Assembly (NCBI GenBank): GCA_938002665.1
Contig: CALLAE010000004.1
Location: forward strand, 38,824 to 102,823
Reading direction: 5' to 3'
DNA length: 64,000 bases
Source of the DNA: an uncultured Saprospiraceae bacterium
Lineage (GTDB): Bacteria; Bacteroidota; Bacteroidia; Chitinophagales; Saprospiraceae
Below the pieces are notes generated by a model. The model did no database searches, was not told the DNA's origin, and saw nothing but the letters and a program-made list of their open reading frames with translations. The first letter of the stretch is position 1. Every line of letters starts with the position of its first letter. Shown here piece after piece: positions 53,487 to 62,491 of this stretch. A program made the position numbers and the translations under genes.

Positions 53487-54098
53487 ATGAGTAAAGAAAA
53501 GAAAAAGAAAAAAGATCCTGAAGTAATCGCAGAAAAGGAGAAAGCAAAAATGAAAAAGTTTGACCCTAGGGGAATCCAGACTTTATTCAGAACGCTGATG
53601 AGAAATCATTATAACCTTCTGAAAATGGTAGATAACAAAGCCAGCATTATTCTGACAGTAAACTCGATTATAATCTCACTAATGATGGGAGTTATATATA
53701 TGGCACCAGAAGATAGTCAGGGAGTGCTAGAGACCGGTTCTAAAGTATTACTGAATTGTGGTATGGCGTCTATGGTTTTTGCACTTATTGCAATGGCCCC
53801 TCACAAGTACATAGGTCTTAAAATGAATGGTACTTCCTATAAAGGCAGCTTGTATGCTTCAAATTTTTCAAAAATGAGCCTGTCAGAATTCCAAAATGAA
53901 ATGCAAAGGATAATTTCAACTGGTGAAACGGTATACAAGGAAATGATCGATGATTTGTATTACTTAGGTAAAACAATTGCTTTCAAACAGAAGATGATTC
54001 TAGTGTCTGTTATCTTCTTTTTCATTGGACTCATTATAGCAATTATTCATACTTTGTCACATGGGATAATGATAGAAAAACTATTTTTTCAAAACTAG
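53487..54098 (+). CDS. PycTM-like (DUF5706) membrane protein, orphan
   Basis: 203 residues from the ATG at 53487; an upstream TTG (53448) would add 13 residues without family character. A very basic N-terminus (KEKKKKKDPE) precedes MRNHYNLLKMVDNKASIILTVN, the characteristic start of the Pycsar-effector transmembrane family. Three membrane helices are seen (about 64-86, 98-117, 176-200). In Pycsar antiphage systems such proteins open the membrane on sensing cCMP or cUMP; here no cyclase gene or HD domain adjoins, so it could be a housekeeping or solitary relative. Sixteen bases upstream of the helicase gene. Confidence 0.75.
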   Translation: MSKEKKKKKDPEVIAEKEKAKMKKFDPRGIQTLFRTLMRNHYNLLKMVDNKASIILTVNSIIISLMMGVIYMAPEDSQGVLETGSKVLLNCGMASMVFALIAMAPHKYIGLKMNGTSYKGSLYASNFSKMSLSEFQNEMQRIISTGETVYKEMIDDLYYLGKTIAFKQKMILVSVIFFFIGLIIAIIHTLSHGIMIEKLFFQN

Positions 54099-54114
54099 AT
54101 TTCTCTATCATTAT

Positions 54115-55359
54115 ATGAAATTTGAAGATTACCGCATCCACCCAAAAATAAAAAAAGGCTTAGAATTACTTGGCTTTAAGAGACCCACAGATATACAATT
54201 CAAATCCATTCCTAATATTCTAAAAGGGGAAGATCTTTTGGCCGTCGCGCAGACCGGGACTGGAAAGACTGCAGCTTTTGCTATCCCTGTAATAGATAGA
54301 GTATACAAAGGAAAGTTAGATGAACGCAGGAAGACAGGAACCAAATGCATTATCCTAGCGCCCACACATGAACTGGCAGAACAAATCTCTAGAGTCTTCA
54401 ATGCTATAGGAAAATACACCACTGTAAAGACTCTCGCAATTATAGGTGGAGTAGATCAAGCACCACAGATAGCTCAGCTAGAAAAAGGAGTGGACATCAT
54501 TACCGCCACGCCTGGTCGGATGTTTGACCTTATCAGCCAAGGCTATCTCAAAACACATCAAATAGAATTACTGGTGCTGGATGAAGCTGACCACATGCTA
54601 GATCTCGGTTTTATCAAAGATATCAAAGACCTAATCAGAAAATTACCTAAGCGTCGTCAGACCCTCTTTTTCTCGGCTACCATCAATGATAAGATCAAAA
54701 AAATCGCCTACTCCATAGTCAATCAAAATGCAATACGTATACAACTTTCACCTAAAGATCCTGTGGCAAAGAAGATAGATCACTATGTCTTGTTTACAGA
54801 AATGGATCATAAGCGTTTTTTCTTAGAACGCGTTATCTCTGAAAACGAAGGCAAGAAAATACTGGCTTTCGTAAGAACCAAAGTACGTGCTGAGAGGGTA
54901 GCTAAAGCAATGGGAAGAGTTGACATAGAAGCGCTGACCTTGCATGGAGACAAACTGCAGGAAGAACGTACCCTGATCCTTAATGAATTTAGAGAAGGGA
55001 AAACCAATCTTCTCATCACCACTGACCTGACTGCAAGAGGTATAGATATCCCTGACATAACTATCGTGATAAATTATGATCTGCCTACAGAATCTGAAAA
55101 TTATGTACATCGAGTAGGAAGAACAGGACGGGCAAGTAAGAGGGGATATGCTTATTCCTTTTGTGCTCCTGAGGAAAAGCCTGTTCTCGAAGAAATTCAA
55201 AACTATCTGGAAAAAGAGATAATGGTCTTAGAAGTAAATCAGCATGATTATAAGGACACCTTGAACATTGCTAAAGACCGCAGGCAAGATTTAGATGCCC
55301 TGCTAAATGAGATAGAAGAGTTCGATAGCAAAAAGAAGAGGAAGAAAAGGAAGAAATGA
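54115..55359 (+). CDS. DEAD-box RNA helicase
   Basis: 414 residues with all core motifs: Q-motif (RPTDIQFKSIP), AQTGTGKT (I), PTHELAEQ (Ia), TPGR, VLDEADHML (II), FFSATI (III), LLITTDLTARGIDIPD (V) and YVHRVGRTGRA (VI), then a lysine-rich tail. Unwinds RNA duplexes, of RhlE/CsdA type; ribosome assembly or cold growth is the usual role. Four-base overlap with the next gene. Confidence 0.94.
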   Translation: MKFEDYRIHPKIKKGLELLGFKRPTDIQFKSIPNILKGEDLLAVAQTGTGKTAAFAIPVIDRVYKGKLDERRKTGTKCIILAPTHELAEQISRVFNAIGKYTTVKTLAIIGGVDQAPQIAQLEKGVDIITATPGRMFDLISQGYLKTHQIELLVLDEADHMLDLGFIKDIKDLIRKLPKRRQTLFFSATINDKIKKIAYSIVNQNAIRIQLSPKDPVAKKIDHYVLFTEMDHKRFFLERVISENEGKKILAFVRTKVRAERVAKAMGRVDIEALTLHGDKLQEERTLILNEFREGKTNLLITTDLTARGIDIPDITIVINYDLPTESENYVHRVGRTGRASKRGYAYSFCAPEEKPVLEEIQNYLEKEIMVLEVNQHDYKDTLNIAKDRRQDLDALLNEIEEFDSKKKRKKRKK

Positions 55360-56522
55360 CACATCCATCCAAAATACCAGAGTTAGGAGAATCTATCTTT
55401 TCTGTTATGTCCAAGCTGGCCAGAAAACATGAAGCTATTAATTTAGGGCAGGGGTTCCCAGATTATGATTGTAATGAGAAACTGAGGAGCTTAGTAGCCA
55501 CTGCTCTTAATAAAGGCAAAAATCAATATTGCCCTATGGCTGGGGCGCTTGAGTTACGTGAAACTATTAAGCAAAAGGTCGCTAGAACGTACAAGGTAGA
55601 TATAGACATAGAAACTGAAATCTGTGTTACAGCTGGAGCTACTCAAGCTTTGTTTACAGCCATTACAGCTTTTGTCCATAAAGGTGATGAAGTCATCATT
55701 ATAGAGCCGGCTTACGATAGCTATAAACCGACTATATTTTCAGTAGGTGGTATTCCTGTAGTCTATGAAATAAAAAGTCCAGATTACAAGATAGATTGGC
55801 ATGCCTTTTCTCAGTTGGTTAGTGAGAAAACTAAGATGATTATTATCAATACACCACATAATCCGACAGGAAGTATACTAGCAAGTGCTGATATCATTGC
55901 CTTAGAAAAACTAGTTGCAAGAACTAACATCGTAGTCATCAGCGATGAGGTCTATGAGCACTTGATCTATGATGGACATCAGCACGAAAGCGTCTTGAAA
56001 TATCCTCAACTATATAACCAAAGTATTGCGGTGTATTCATTCGGGAAAACCTTACATGCTACTGGATGGAAAATGGGTTATGCTATCGGACCACCACACC
56101 TTATGAAGGAATTTAAAAATATACATCAATGGAATGTCTATTGTGTAAGCTCATTTGTACAGTATGGTATAGCGAATTATCTATCCGACCCTAATGTATA
56201 TGAAGACCTAGGCTCATTTTTTGAAGCAAAAAGAGACAACTTGCAAATTGCCTTGAGCGGAACTGGCCTAAAACCTCTTTCTTGTTCAGGGACCTATTTT
56301 CAATTATTTGATTATAGTGCTATCACTGAAGTGGATGACATGAGTTTTAGTAAGTACATGGTAGAAAAAGTAGGTGTGGCAGTCATTCCGATTTCTCCAT
56401 TCTGTGGGAAGAGATACAACTCAAAAGTAGTTAGAATGTGTTTTGCAAAAAGTGACAACACTATAGCAGCCGCTGCAGAACGGATAAGTAAAAAGCTAGG
56501 CCAAAACCTTCCCACTAACTAA
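55356..56522 (+). CDS. PLP-dependent aminotransferase (methionine aminotransferase type)
   Basis: 388 residues, class I/II fold. Characteristic: NLGQGFPDYDCNEKL (about 31-45), TAGATQALFTAI, NTPHNPTGS, SDEVYEHLIYDG and the PLP lysine in SFGKTLHATGWKMGY, with the end MCFAKSDNTI. The NLGQGFPD beginning and the lysine context resemble methionine/kynurenine-type aminotransferases (YbdL). Overlaps the helicase gene by four bases and precedes the FAD-linked oxidase by four. Confidence 0.88.
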   Translation: MTHPSKIPELGESIFSVMSKLARKHEAINLGQGFPDYDCNEKLRSLVATALNKGKNQYCPMAGALELRETIKQKVARTYKVDIDIETEICVTAGATQALFTAITAFVHKGDEVIIIEPAYDSYKPTIFSVGGIPVVYEIKSPDYKIDWHAFSQLVSEKTKMIIINTPHNPTGSILASADIIALEKLVARTNIVVISDEVYEHLIYDGHQHESVLKYPQLYNQSIAVYSFGKTLHATGWKMGYAIGPPHLMKEFKNIHQWNVYCVSSFVQYGIANYLSDPNVYEDLGSFFEAKRDNLQIALSGTGLKPLSCSGTYFQLFDYSAITEVDDMSFSKYMVEKVGVAVIPISPFCGKRYNSKVVRMCFAKSDNTIAAAAERISKKLGQNLPTN

Positions 56523-56526
56523 TGCT

Positions 56527-57915
56527 ATGTCTATAATAACGAAAATAAAAGCTGCAATAGGCGAGACCAAAGTGCTGGAAGGATCGCAACTAGCGGAAAG
56601 CTACTACCACATTTGGAAAATGGATGAGCCACTTAAGGCCAAGGCACTACTGTTACCTACAAGCACCTCAGATGTATCAGCCATTATGCGTCTATGCCAT
56701 GCTGAGGGCCAAGCTATCATTGTCTTTGGTGGCAGAACCAATCTAGTAGGAGGGACTGAAACAAAAGGCCATGAACTTATAATCTCCATGGAGAAAATGA
56801 ATAAGATCATAGAGCTAGATGAGGCAAGCCGCACAATGTCAGTCGAGGCAGGAGTTATTCTAGAAAATGTTCATATAGCAGCTCATGATGCACAGCTACT
56901 CTTCCCGCTAAACTTTGGTGCTAAAGGCTCTGCTCAGCTAGGAGGAATCATCGCTTCCAATGCAGGAGGCCTCAGAGTCGTGAGATATGGCATGACAAGA
57001 AATTTAGTGTTAGGCCTAGAAGTAGTCCTTGCAGATGGCACAGTCTTGTCTTCTATGAAAAAGATTATTAAGGATAATTCCGCCTATGATCTGAAACAAC
57101 TCTTTATAGGATCAGAAGGGACGTTAGGGATTATTACTCAAGCTGTCCTAAGACTCTCAGAAGCACCCAAGAGCAGGAACAGCGCCTTCATAGGAGTTAA
57201 TACTTATACAGAAGTCATTGCCTTGCTCAAGCACATGGATGCTGGTCTTGCAGGAACGATGAGTGGCTTTGAACTGATATGGAAAAATACCTATGTTACT
57301 ATGACTTCAGCTCCTGCTTTAGCTAAGCCCCCTATAGAACAATCTTACAATTATTATGTCTTGGTGGAAAGCCTTGGTAGCAACCAAGCGACAGATAGAG
57401 CTGTGATGGAAAACTTGCTAGAAGAAGCCTTAGAAAAAGAACTTATTGCTGATGCGGTACTTGCCGATACTCAAAGTGATCTGGATTGGTTCTGGAAAAT
57501 AAGAGAAGATGTGCATGTTCTGGTTACTGCTTGCACTTATGACCAGCATTTCGATATCAGTTTGCCTATTCCTCTCATAGGACCTACTATAGCTTCTATG
57601 ACTGACAGGCTGTGGCAAGTAGAAGGTGTAGAGCAGGTTTTTCCCTTCGGACATGTGGCTGATGGAAATGTACATTTTATTATCGGAAAAGCCAATGAGA
57701 GTACTGAACTAAAGGATGAGATAAACGATATCATCTACTCACCACTGACCTCAGTAGGTGGCTCTGTCTCCGCAGAACATGGTATAGGGCTACACAAGAA
57801 AAAATACTTAAGCCTTTGTCGCTCAGAAGCCGAAATAGCTCTCATGCAACAACTAAAAAAAACTATGGATCCTCTAGGCATACTCAACCCCGGTAAAGTT
57901 CTAGACTCACTGTGA
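56527..57915 (+). CDS. FAD-binding oxidoreductase (glycolate/D-lactate dehydrogenase type)
   Basis: 462 residues of the FAD-linked oxidase family. N-terminal PCMH domain with IIVFGGRTNLVGGTE and AKGSAQLGGIIASNAGGLRVVRYG; C-terminal domain with VFPFGHVADGNVHF, SVSAEHGIGLHKKKYL and NPGKVLDSL. Likely oxidises a 2-hydroxy acid such as D-lactate, glycolate or D-2-hydroxyglutarate; the specific substrate is not readable. It overlaps the next gene by four bases (GTGA). Confidence 0.9.
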   Translation: MSIITKIKAAIGETKVLEGSQLAESYYHIWKMDEPLKAKALLLPTSTSDVSAIMRLCHAEGQAIIVFGGRTNLVGGTETKGHELIISMEKMNKIIELDEASRTMSVEAGVILENVHIAAHDAQLLFPLNFGAKGSAQLGGIIASNAGGLRVVRYGMTRNLVLGLEVVLADGTVLSSMKKIIKDNSAYDLKQLFIGSEGTLGIITQAVLRLSEAPKSRNSAFIGVNTYTEVIALLKHMDAGLAGTMSGFELIWKNTYVTMTSAPALAKPPIEQSYNYYVLVESLGSNQATDRAVMENLLEEALEKELIADAVLADTQSDLDWFWKIREDVHVLVTACTYDQHFDISLPIPLIGPTIASMTDRLWQVEGVEQVFPFGHVADGNVHFIIGKANESTELKDEINDIIYSPLTSVGGSVSAEHGIGLHKKKYLSLCRSEAEIALMQQLKKTMDPLGILNPGKVLDSL

Positions 57916-59114
57916 CCACGAAGTCTATAGCAATAATAGGTGGAGGGCCAGCAGCTATGTCTTTAGCATGCCATCTGGATACTACAAAATATACCGTAAC
58001 GATCTATGAAAAGAACAAGGCACTCGGACGAAAATTTCTAGTAGCAGGGAAGGGCGGTTTTAATCTGACTTATCATGAAGATCTGGACTATCTTTTACAA
58101 CGATATGAACCACCAGCTTTCCTAGCTCCTGCACTCAGATATTTTGATAATAAGGCTTTCAGAAAGTGGTTGGCAGAGCTAGGCATACCTACCTACGTAG
58201 GCAGCAGCTCCAGGGTATTTCCCGAAAGAGGTATCAAGCCCATAGAAGTGCTGAATGCGGTGAAGCAACATATGGTTTCTAAGGGAACAACTATTCTCTA
58301 TGACTCTAAGTGGGTAGGGTGGTCAGATCAAAATCAATTACTTTTCGAAAGTGGGAATAAAGTTATTACAGACTATGTGGTATTTGCCTTAGGAGGAGGG
58401 AGTTGGAAGATCACAGGATCTGATGGGAGTTGGCTAAGTGCATTTCGAGATAAGTCGGTTGCAGTCATTCCGTTCTCAGCAAGGAATTGCGCCTTTGGAG
58501 TAGAATGGCCGAAGGATTTAAAAACTAAATACGCTGGTCAACCGCTTAAAAATATTTCAATATCCGCTGGAGGCAGGTCTCAAAAAGGAGAATTAGTAAT
58601 AACTGAGTTTGGTCTAGAAGGCAATGCTATCTATGCTGTCAGTTCCGAAATCCAGAATCAAATAAAAGAAAATAATACTGCCAATATATTCCTGGATCTA
58701 AAGCCTTCACTCAGCCTAGCTCAACTACAACAGAAATACGAACGAGGGAATGCTTCCAAAACATCTGACATTCTTAGAGAAAGCATAAAATTGGATAATA
58801 CTCAATTGGCCTTGCTGAAAGCTCAGCTAACCAAAGATGAATTCTTAAATAAAAAACACTTACTATACTCCATTAAGAATCTTAGTCTTAAAGTCTATAG
58901 CCCAGCCCCATTAGATGAGGCCATATCCAGTATGGGTGGGATAGATCTAGCAGCTATAAACGAAGATTTCAAAATCAAGAACTTAGTAGAAACATACTGC
59001 ATCGGAGAAATGCTCAATTGGAATGCACCGACTGGAGGTTACTTGCTCCAAGGCTGCTTTTCAATGGGTGCATACCTTGCTAAGTATTTTAATGAATGTT
59101 CTATCTCTTCCTGA
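57912..59114 (+). CDS. TIGR03862-type flavoprotein (HI0933-like)
   Basis: 400 residues. FAD-binding IIGGGPAAMSLACHL near the N-terminus and EKNKALGRKFLVAGKGGFN; C-terminal SSMGGIDL and WNAPTGGYLLQGCFSMGAYLAK motifs match the TIGR03862 flavoprotein family of NAD(P)/FAD-dependent oxidoreductases. Substrate unknown. GTG start overlapping the previous stop. Last intact gene of the run that begins with the BASS gene. Confidence 0.85.
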   Translation: MTTKSIAIIGGGPAAMSLACHLDTTKYTVTIYEKNKALGRKFLVAGKGGFNLTYHEDLDYLLQRYEPPAFLAPALRYFDNKAFRKWLAELGIPTYVGSSSRVFPERGIKPIEVLNAVKQHMVSKGTTILYDSKWVGWSDQNQLLFESGNKVITDYVVFALGGGSWKITGSDGSWLSAFRDKSVAVIPFSARNCAFGVEWPKDLKTKYAGQPLKNISISAGGRSQKGELVITEFGLEGNAIYAVSSEIQNQIKENNTANIFLDLKPSLSLAQLQQKYERGNASKTSDILRESIKLDNTQLALLKAQLTKDEFLNKKHLLYSIKNLSLKVYSPAPLDEAISSMGGIDLAAINEDFKIKNLVETYCIGEMLNWNAPTGGYLLQGCFSMGAYLAKYFNECSISS

Positions 59115-59163
59115 CAAAAAGCTATCTTAGGATTATCCATTATATAAATTCTAAAGAACAATC

Positions 59164-60513
59164 ATGAAAGGTTTAGCAGCAATTCTATTCTCCTTATTAT
59201 CATTAATCATCTCCTCTAAAGCGTAGAACATAGAGTACACTTATGATTATTCAAAAATAGTTTTATCCTCAGAAGCTGATATATCGGAAAGTGAATGTGT
59301 CTCTATCATTCATAAAGTTCGTTTTTTAGATGACTTTCAGTTTAGGTATGAAGCTGGATTGTTCGAAGCAGAGGATGAAGAATTCGCAATGAAAGCTTCT
59401 GATTTTTCAAGAATCTACAAGACACAAAAAATCAAACCTCGCAACCTCATTCTTTCAAAGTTCTTATCAGAAGAACATCCTGAAATCGAGTTCCTAGGCA
59501 TCTATGACAAGTGGAATGAAATAAAGCACCTAGGCTATATGGGCTGCTATATCCCTATCAAAATAAGGAATAGAGAACCAGTTGTCAGGAATGCAGAAAC
59601 TCGAAAAGTAAATGTAAGTGATGCTGACATGCCTCATGAGCCAGGCAAGTGCTACGCTAGATGTCTTATTCAAGATCAATACGAAGATATATATGAAACT
59701 ATCAGTGACCAAGAAGAATCGACCAAGCTAGAACTTATCGATGCCGTCTACGAAGAAAAAGTAATCAATGGCTACAAGATCGTAGCTGGAGAATCAGATT
59801 GCGATCAGAAGATTATAGATAGTCTAAAAACCAAAGTGAAAATATCTGATGCTGAAACAAGATTAGAGATAAAGGAGGCAATATATGAAATATGGGAAGA
59901 TGAAATTGAGATTGCACCAGCTTCGACTAAATGGATCAAGAAGAAAACCGATAAAAACTGCCTGTCTCCTGATCCTAATGATTGTCTAGTCTGGTGTCTA
60001 TCAGAAACACCAGCAGAATATAAAATAGTAGAAATTCTAGAAAGAGTAGGATGTGAAGATGGCTGGGAGGACAGAGGAGGTGACTGTGCTAGAGAGTATG
60101 AACAAGTTGCTGAGTACACATACACTTTAGATAGTCTCGCAATACTGGAATTGAGCAAGCTCTGCCCTAATCTCAAAATAGAACCTGAAGTGATTATTGG
60201 AACATCTGTTTTAGAACTACAGAGCTCTAAGCTGGTTACTATTCCCGCTACTTACAAAACTGCCCATAATCGTTCTTTAGTAAAAGCTGGAGGATTTACA
60301 GAATGGCGCGAAGTTGTTTGCGAAGCTGATAGAACCCCGCAGCTTATTTCAAATATTAAACAAGCACTAGCTTTAATGGGCTATCACATTGATGTGAATG
60401 AAAATGACTTCGATAGCAGTTTGAATGCAAGCTTGATAAAATTCCAAAAAGATAGAAGTCTGCCTGTTGGGCAACTTGATTATGAAACACTAGAGGCATT
60501 AGGAGTGAAGTGA
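59164..60513 (+). pseudogene. Peptidoglycan-binding domain protein gene with in-frame TAG after the signal peptide
   Basis: The ATG at 59164 encodes a clean signal peptide (MKGLAAILFSLLSLIISSKA), then the codon at 59224-59226 is TAG, and the same frame continues open as NIEYTYDYSKIVLS... to 60513. A Q at this place (A|QNIEY) would be a normal Bacteroidetes cleavage junction, and CAG to TAG is one transition. Downstream lie two blocks with a paired-Cys motif (GKCYARCLIQDQYE and DCLVWCLSETPAEY) and a C-terminal PG_binding_1 domain (about the last 60 codons; IKQALALMGYHIDV..LDYETLEALG). The longest intact piece starts at a TTG (59359) and would lack a signal peptide. Nonsense mutation, readthrough or sequencing error are all possible. 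Confidence 0.65.
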
Positions 60514-60544
60514 GGACATCAAAATGATAATCTCTGGTAGGGTA

Positions 60545-60582
60545 GAAAAAAAGCGTCCCCGCATCGACGAAAATGCGAGGAC
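60545..60582 (-). terminator. Terminator after tRNA-Glu
   Basis: Read on the minus strand: stem GTCCTCGCAT / ATGCGGGGAC (one G-T pair), then GCTTTTTTTCT. It ends the tRNA transcript. Confidence 0.8.
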
Positions 60583-60600
60583 AATGCCTTATTCAAAGAG

Positions 60601-60672
60601 TAGCCCGTACGGGATTCGAACCCGTGCTACCAGGATGAAAACCTGGCGTCCTAACCCCTAGACGAACGGGCC
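60601..60672 (-). tRNA. tRNA-Glu (anticodon TTC)
   Basis: The reverse strand folds as a tRNA of about 72 bases: acceptor GGCCCGT pairing with ACGGGCT (G-U at the first pair), D-arm region with TTCGTCTAGGGGTTAGGAC, anticodon stem CCAGG/CCTGG around loop TTTTCAT with anticodon TTC, and T-arm ACGGGTTCGAATCCCGT. CCA is not encoded. It lies downstream of the choice-of-anchor B gene on the same strand, about 90 bases from its stop; the terminator at 60545 follows. Confidence 0.93.
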
Positions 60673-60764
60673 AATATTTTAGTTAAGATCGCTTTACTAC
60701 TAAAGCGGCACAAATATATAAAAATTGGTATTTGTTGTAAATGTTTTGCAAAATCTGTTCCTAT

Positions 60765-62336
60765 TTAATTGATAATCACTTTTCTACTCAAGATATTACT
60801 GCAATATCCCTCAATTCTTAATAAATAAGCGCCAGGAGCAAAGCTAGAAATGTCTATAACTCTGTGATTATCAGTGACATAAACTTTCCGGCCCAATACA
60901 TCAAATAACTCTATAGATTTCAAGTGTTCTATATCAGTATCAATATGGAGAACATCATCTGCAGGATTTGGATATATCTCGACAGAGGTAGGCGCTATAG
61001 GACCCAAATCTGGCTCTTTCCTTTGCATACTTGTATTGAGAATTCTGAGCGCACCATTCTTAAGTTCCACTTCTTCCTCTTTTTCATAGTAATCTGGATG
61101 TTCAAATCTGACCTTAAATCTACCTGATTCAGCTATACCAGTTTTGTACTGACCTGTTGCAAGAGATGTTGCCCTATTGGGTTGATCTGCTACTATGGTA
61201 ATTTTGACACCATTGATGACTTGACAATTCTTGTCATCTAAAACTAGACCTTCTAGATGACAGGCACTGACATAGTTAGGTTGTAGCACATAAAGGCCTG
61301 TGGCTTTATCATTAGCCAGGATCAAGCCTGAAGGCAGATAAGGATAGGCACCCCAGCAGCCTTCAAAATTTCCATGAGGACCTTTCCATGTGTCATAAGC
61401 ACCCACTTTTACTATATTGTCTGGATGAGAAACATCAGTTATAACAATGCCATCACTATACCAGGAAGTAATCAGAAAACCGTCTTTGTAATGTGTATTG
61501 TGAGGAACAACCTTTTTATTCTTGGTCTCAGAAGGTTGAAATTTATCTAATCTCTTAATATTTGAGTAATCTGAAAGGTCATAAGAGTCTACAAAGGCAT
61601 TAGCTCTTTCATCTGTGGTAAACACATATTTTCCATCATGAGAAACCCAAGCATTGTGAGTAGCCTCGAAAGAAGTTGTTGTCTCTCCGAGATGTTTGAT
61701 ATCAGTTTTATCTGAGACATCATATAGCACAAGTGATCCTTTTCTAATCTCAGAACTGTACATAACATTTTCCTGAACCATTAGGTCATGTGCATATTCC
61801 ATTTCGCTACCCCCATGTATCCCTACAAGCTTGGGATTCCACTTATCTTCATTTAGATCAAAGATTATTGCCTTATTGGCATTTTTTGGATTACAGCCAG
61901 CTAAATACATAAACCCATTCTCATCTATATAAAGGTTATGACAAGTTCGTAAGAGTTCATTATTTATTTCTGGAGCTATGAATTGAAATTTAATATCAGG
62001 AATACTGCTCATATCTATTATTAGCAGTCCATCATTTCCATCTCCAGTCGTAACATAGATATGGTCTTCCCATGATTTGATATCTCGCCAGATAGAACTA
62101 GAACCCTGTATTAATTTGATAAGTTGAGGATCGGAAGGAATACTGAGATCATAAATTCTAACATTCTTTACAGTGCCGACAATAGCATATTCGATACCAT
62201 CTTCAGAAACGTAGCCCCAGATATCATTCCCTTCTTCAGAATAATTTACATTAGCTATCCACTCAAGATTGAAATCTTCTTGTCCATAGCTTAGATGTAC
62301 ATTGAAGATTATATATAGGATAAATAGTTGTCTCAT
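60765..62336 (-). CDS. Choice-of-anchor B family protein, T9SS type A sorted
   Basis: 523 residues. Signal peptide about 1-18 (ends SYGQE). The main region (about 20-365) has LVIVD-like beta-propeller repeats (VRIYDLS.., GLLIIDMS.., SLVLYDVSD.., GIVITDVSHP..) and the hallmark WGAYPYLPSGLILANDKATGLYVL of choice-of-anchor B. A carboxypeptidase-regulatory-like domain follows (about 370-435), then a type A T9SS sorting domain (about 450-523; IYPNPADDVLHI). A tandem paralogue of the next gene. Secreted surface protein; function unknown. Confidence 0.88.
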   Translation of the reverse strand: MRQLFILYIIFNVHLSYGQEDFNLEWIANVNYSEEGNDIWGYVSEDGIEYAIVGTVKNVRIYDLSIPSDPQLIKLIQGSSSIWRDIKSWEDHIYVTTGDGNDGLLIIDMSSIPDIKFQFIAPEINNELLRTCHNLYIDENGFMYLAGCNPKNANKAIIFDLNEDKWNPKLVGIHGGSEMEYAHDLMVQENVMYSSEIRKGSLVLYDVSDKTDIKHLGETTTSFEATHNAWVSHDGKYVFTTDERANAFVDSYDLSDYSNIKRLDKFQPSETKNKKVVPHNTHYKDGFLITSWYSDGIVITDVSHPDNIVKVGAYDTWKGPHGNFEGCWGAYPYLPSGLILANDKATGLYVLQPNYVSACHLEGLVLDDKNCQVINGVKITIVADQPNRATSLATGQYKTGIAESGRFKVRFEHPDYYEKEEEVELKNGALRILNTSMQRKEPDLGPIAPTSVEIYPNPADDVLHIDTDIEHLKSIELFDVLGRKVYVTDNHRVIDISSFAPGAYLLRIEGYCSNILSRKVIIN

Positions 62337-62423
62337 TAAGTATGTTCTATTTCATGTAAGCTATTGCATAAGAATGAACTAATCAAATCACATTACGCTT
62401 TTATATGGACATATGTCTCCACA

Positions 62424-62462
62424 AACAAAAAGAGGCTGAACTCGTACCCTTGAGCCAGCCTC
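62424..62462 (-). terminator. Terminator between the two choice-of-anchor B genes
   Basis: Minus strand: stem GAGGCTG..CTC / GAG..CAGCCTC with a small internal loop, followed by TTTTTGTTTG. It lies 30 bases after the stop of the upstream paralogue, so the two genes are separately terminated. Confidence 0.7.
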
Positions 62463-62491
62463 ATACTAATTGTAATTTTTCAACAAGATGC

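Noticed and set aside
53487-54098. A complete Pycsar antiphage system
   Set aside because: Only the effector-like membrane protein is present; no cyclase gene adjoins, so a defence system cannot be claimed.
59359-60513. A separate gene beginning at TTG 59359
   Set aside because: The signal peptide and family-like sequence lie upstream in the same frame; a TTG start would give a wall-binding protein with no export signal. Treated as a broken gene.
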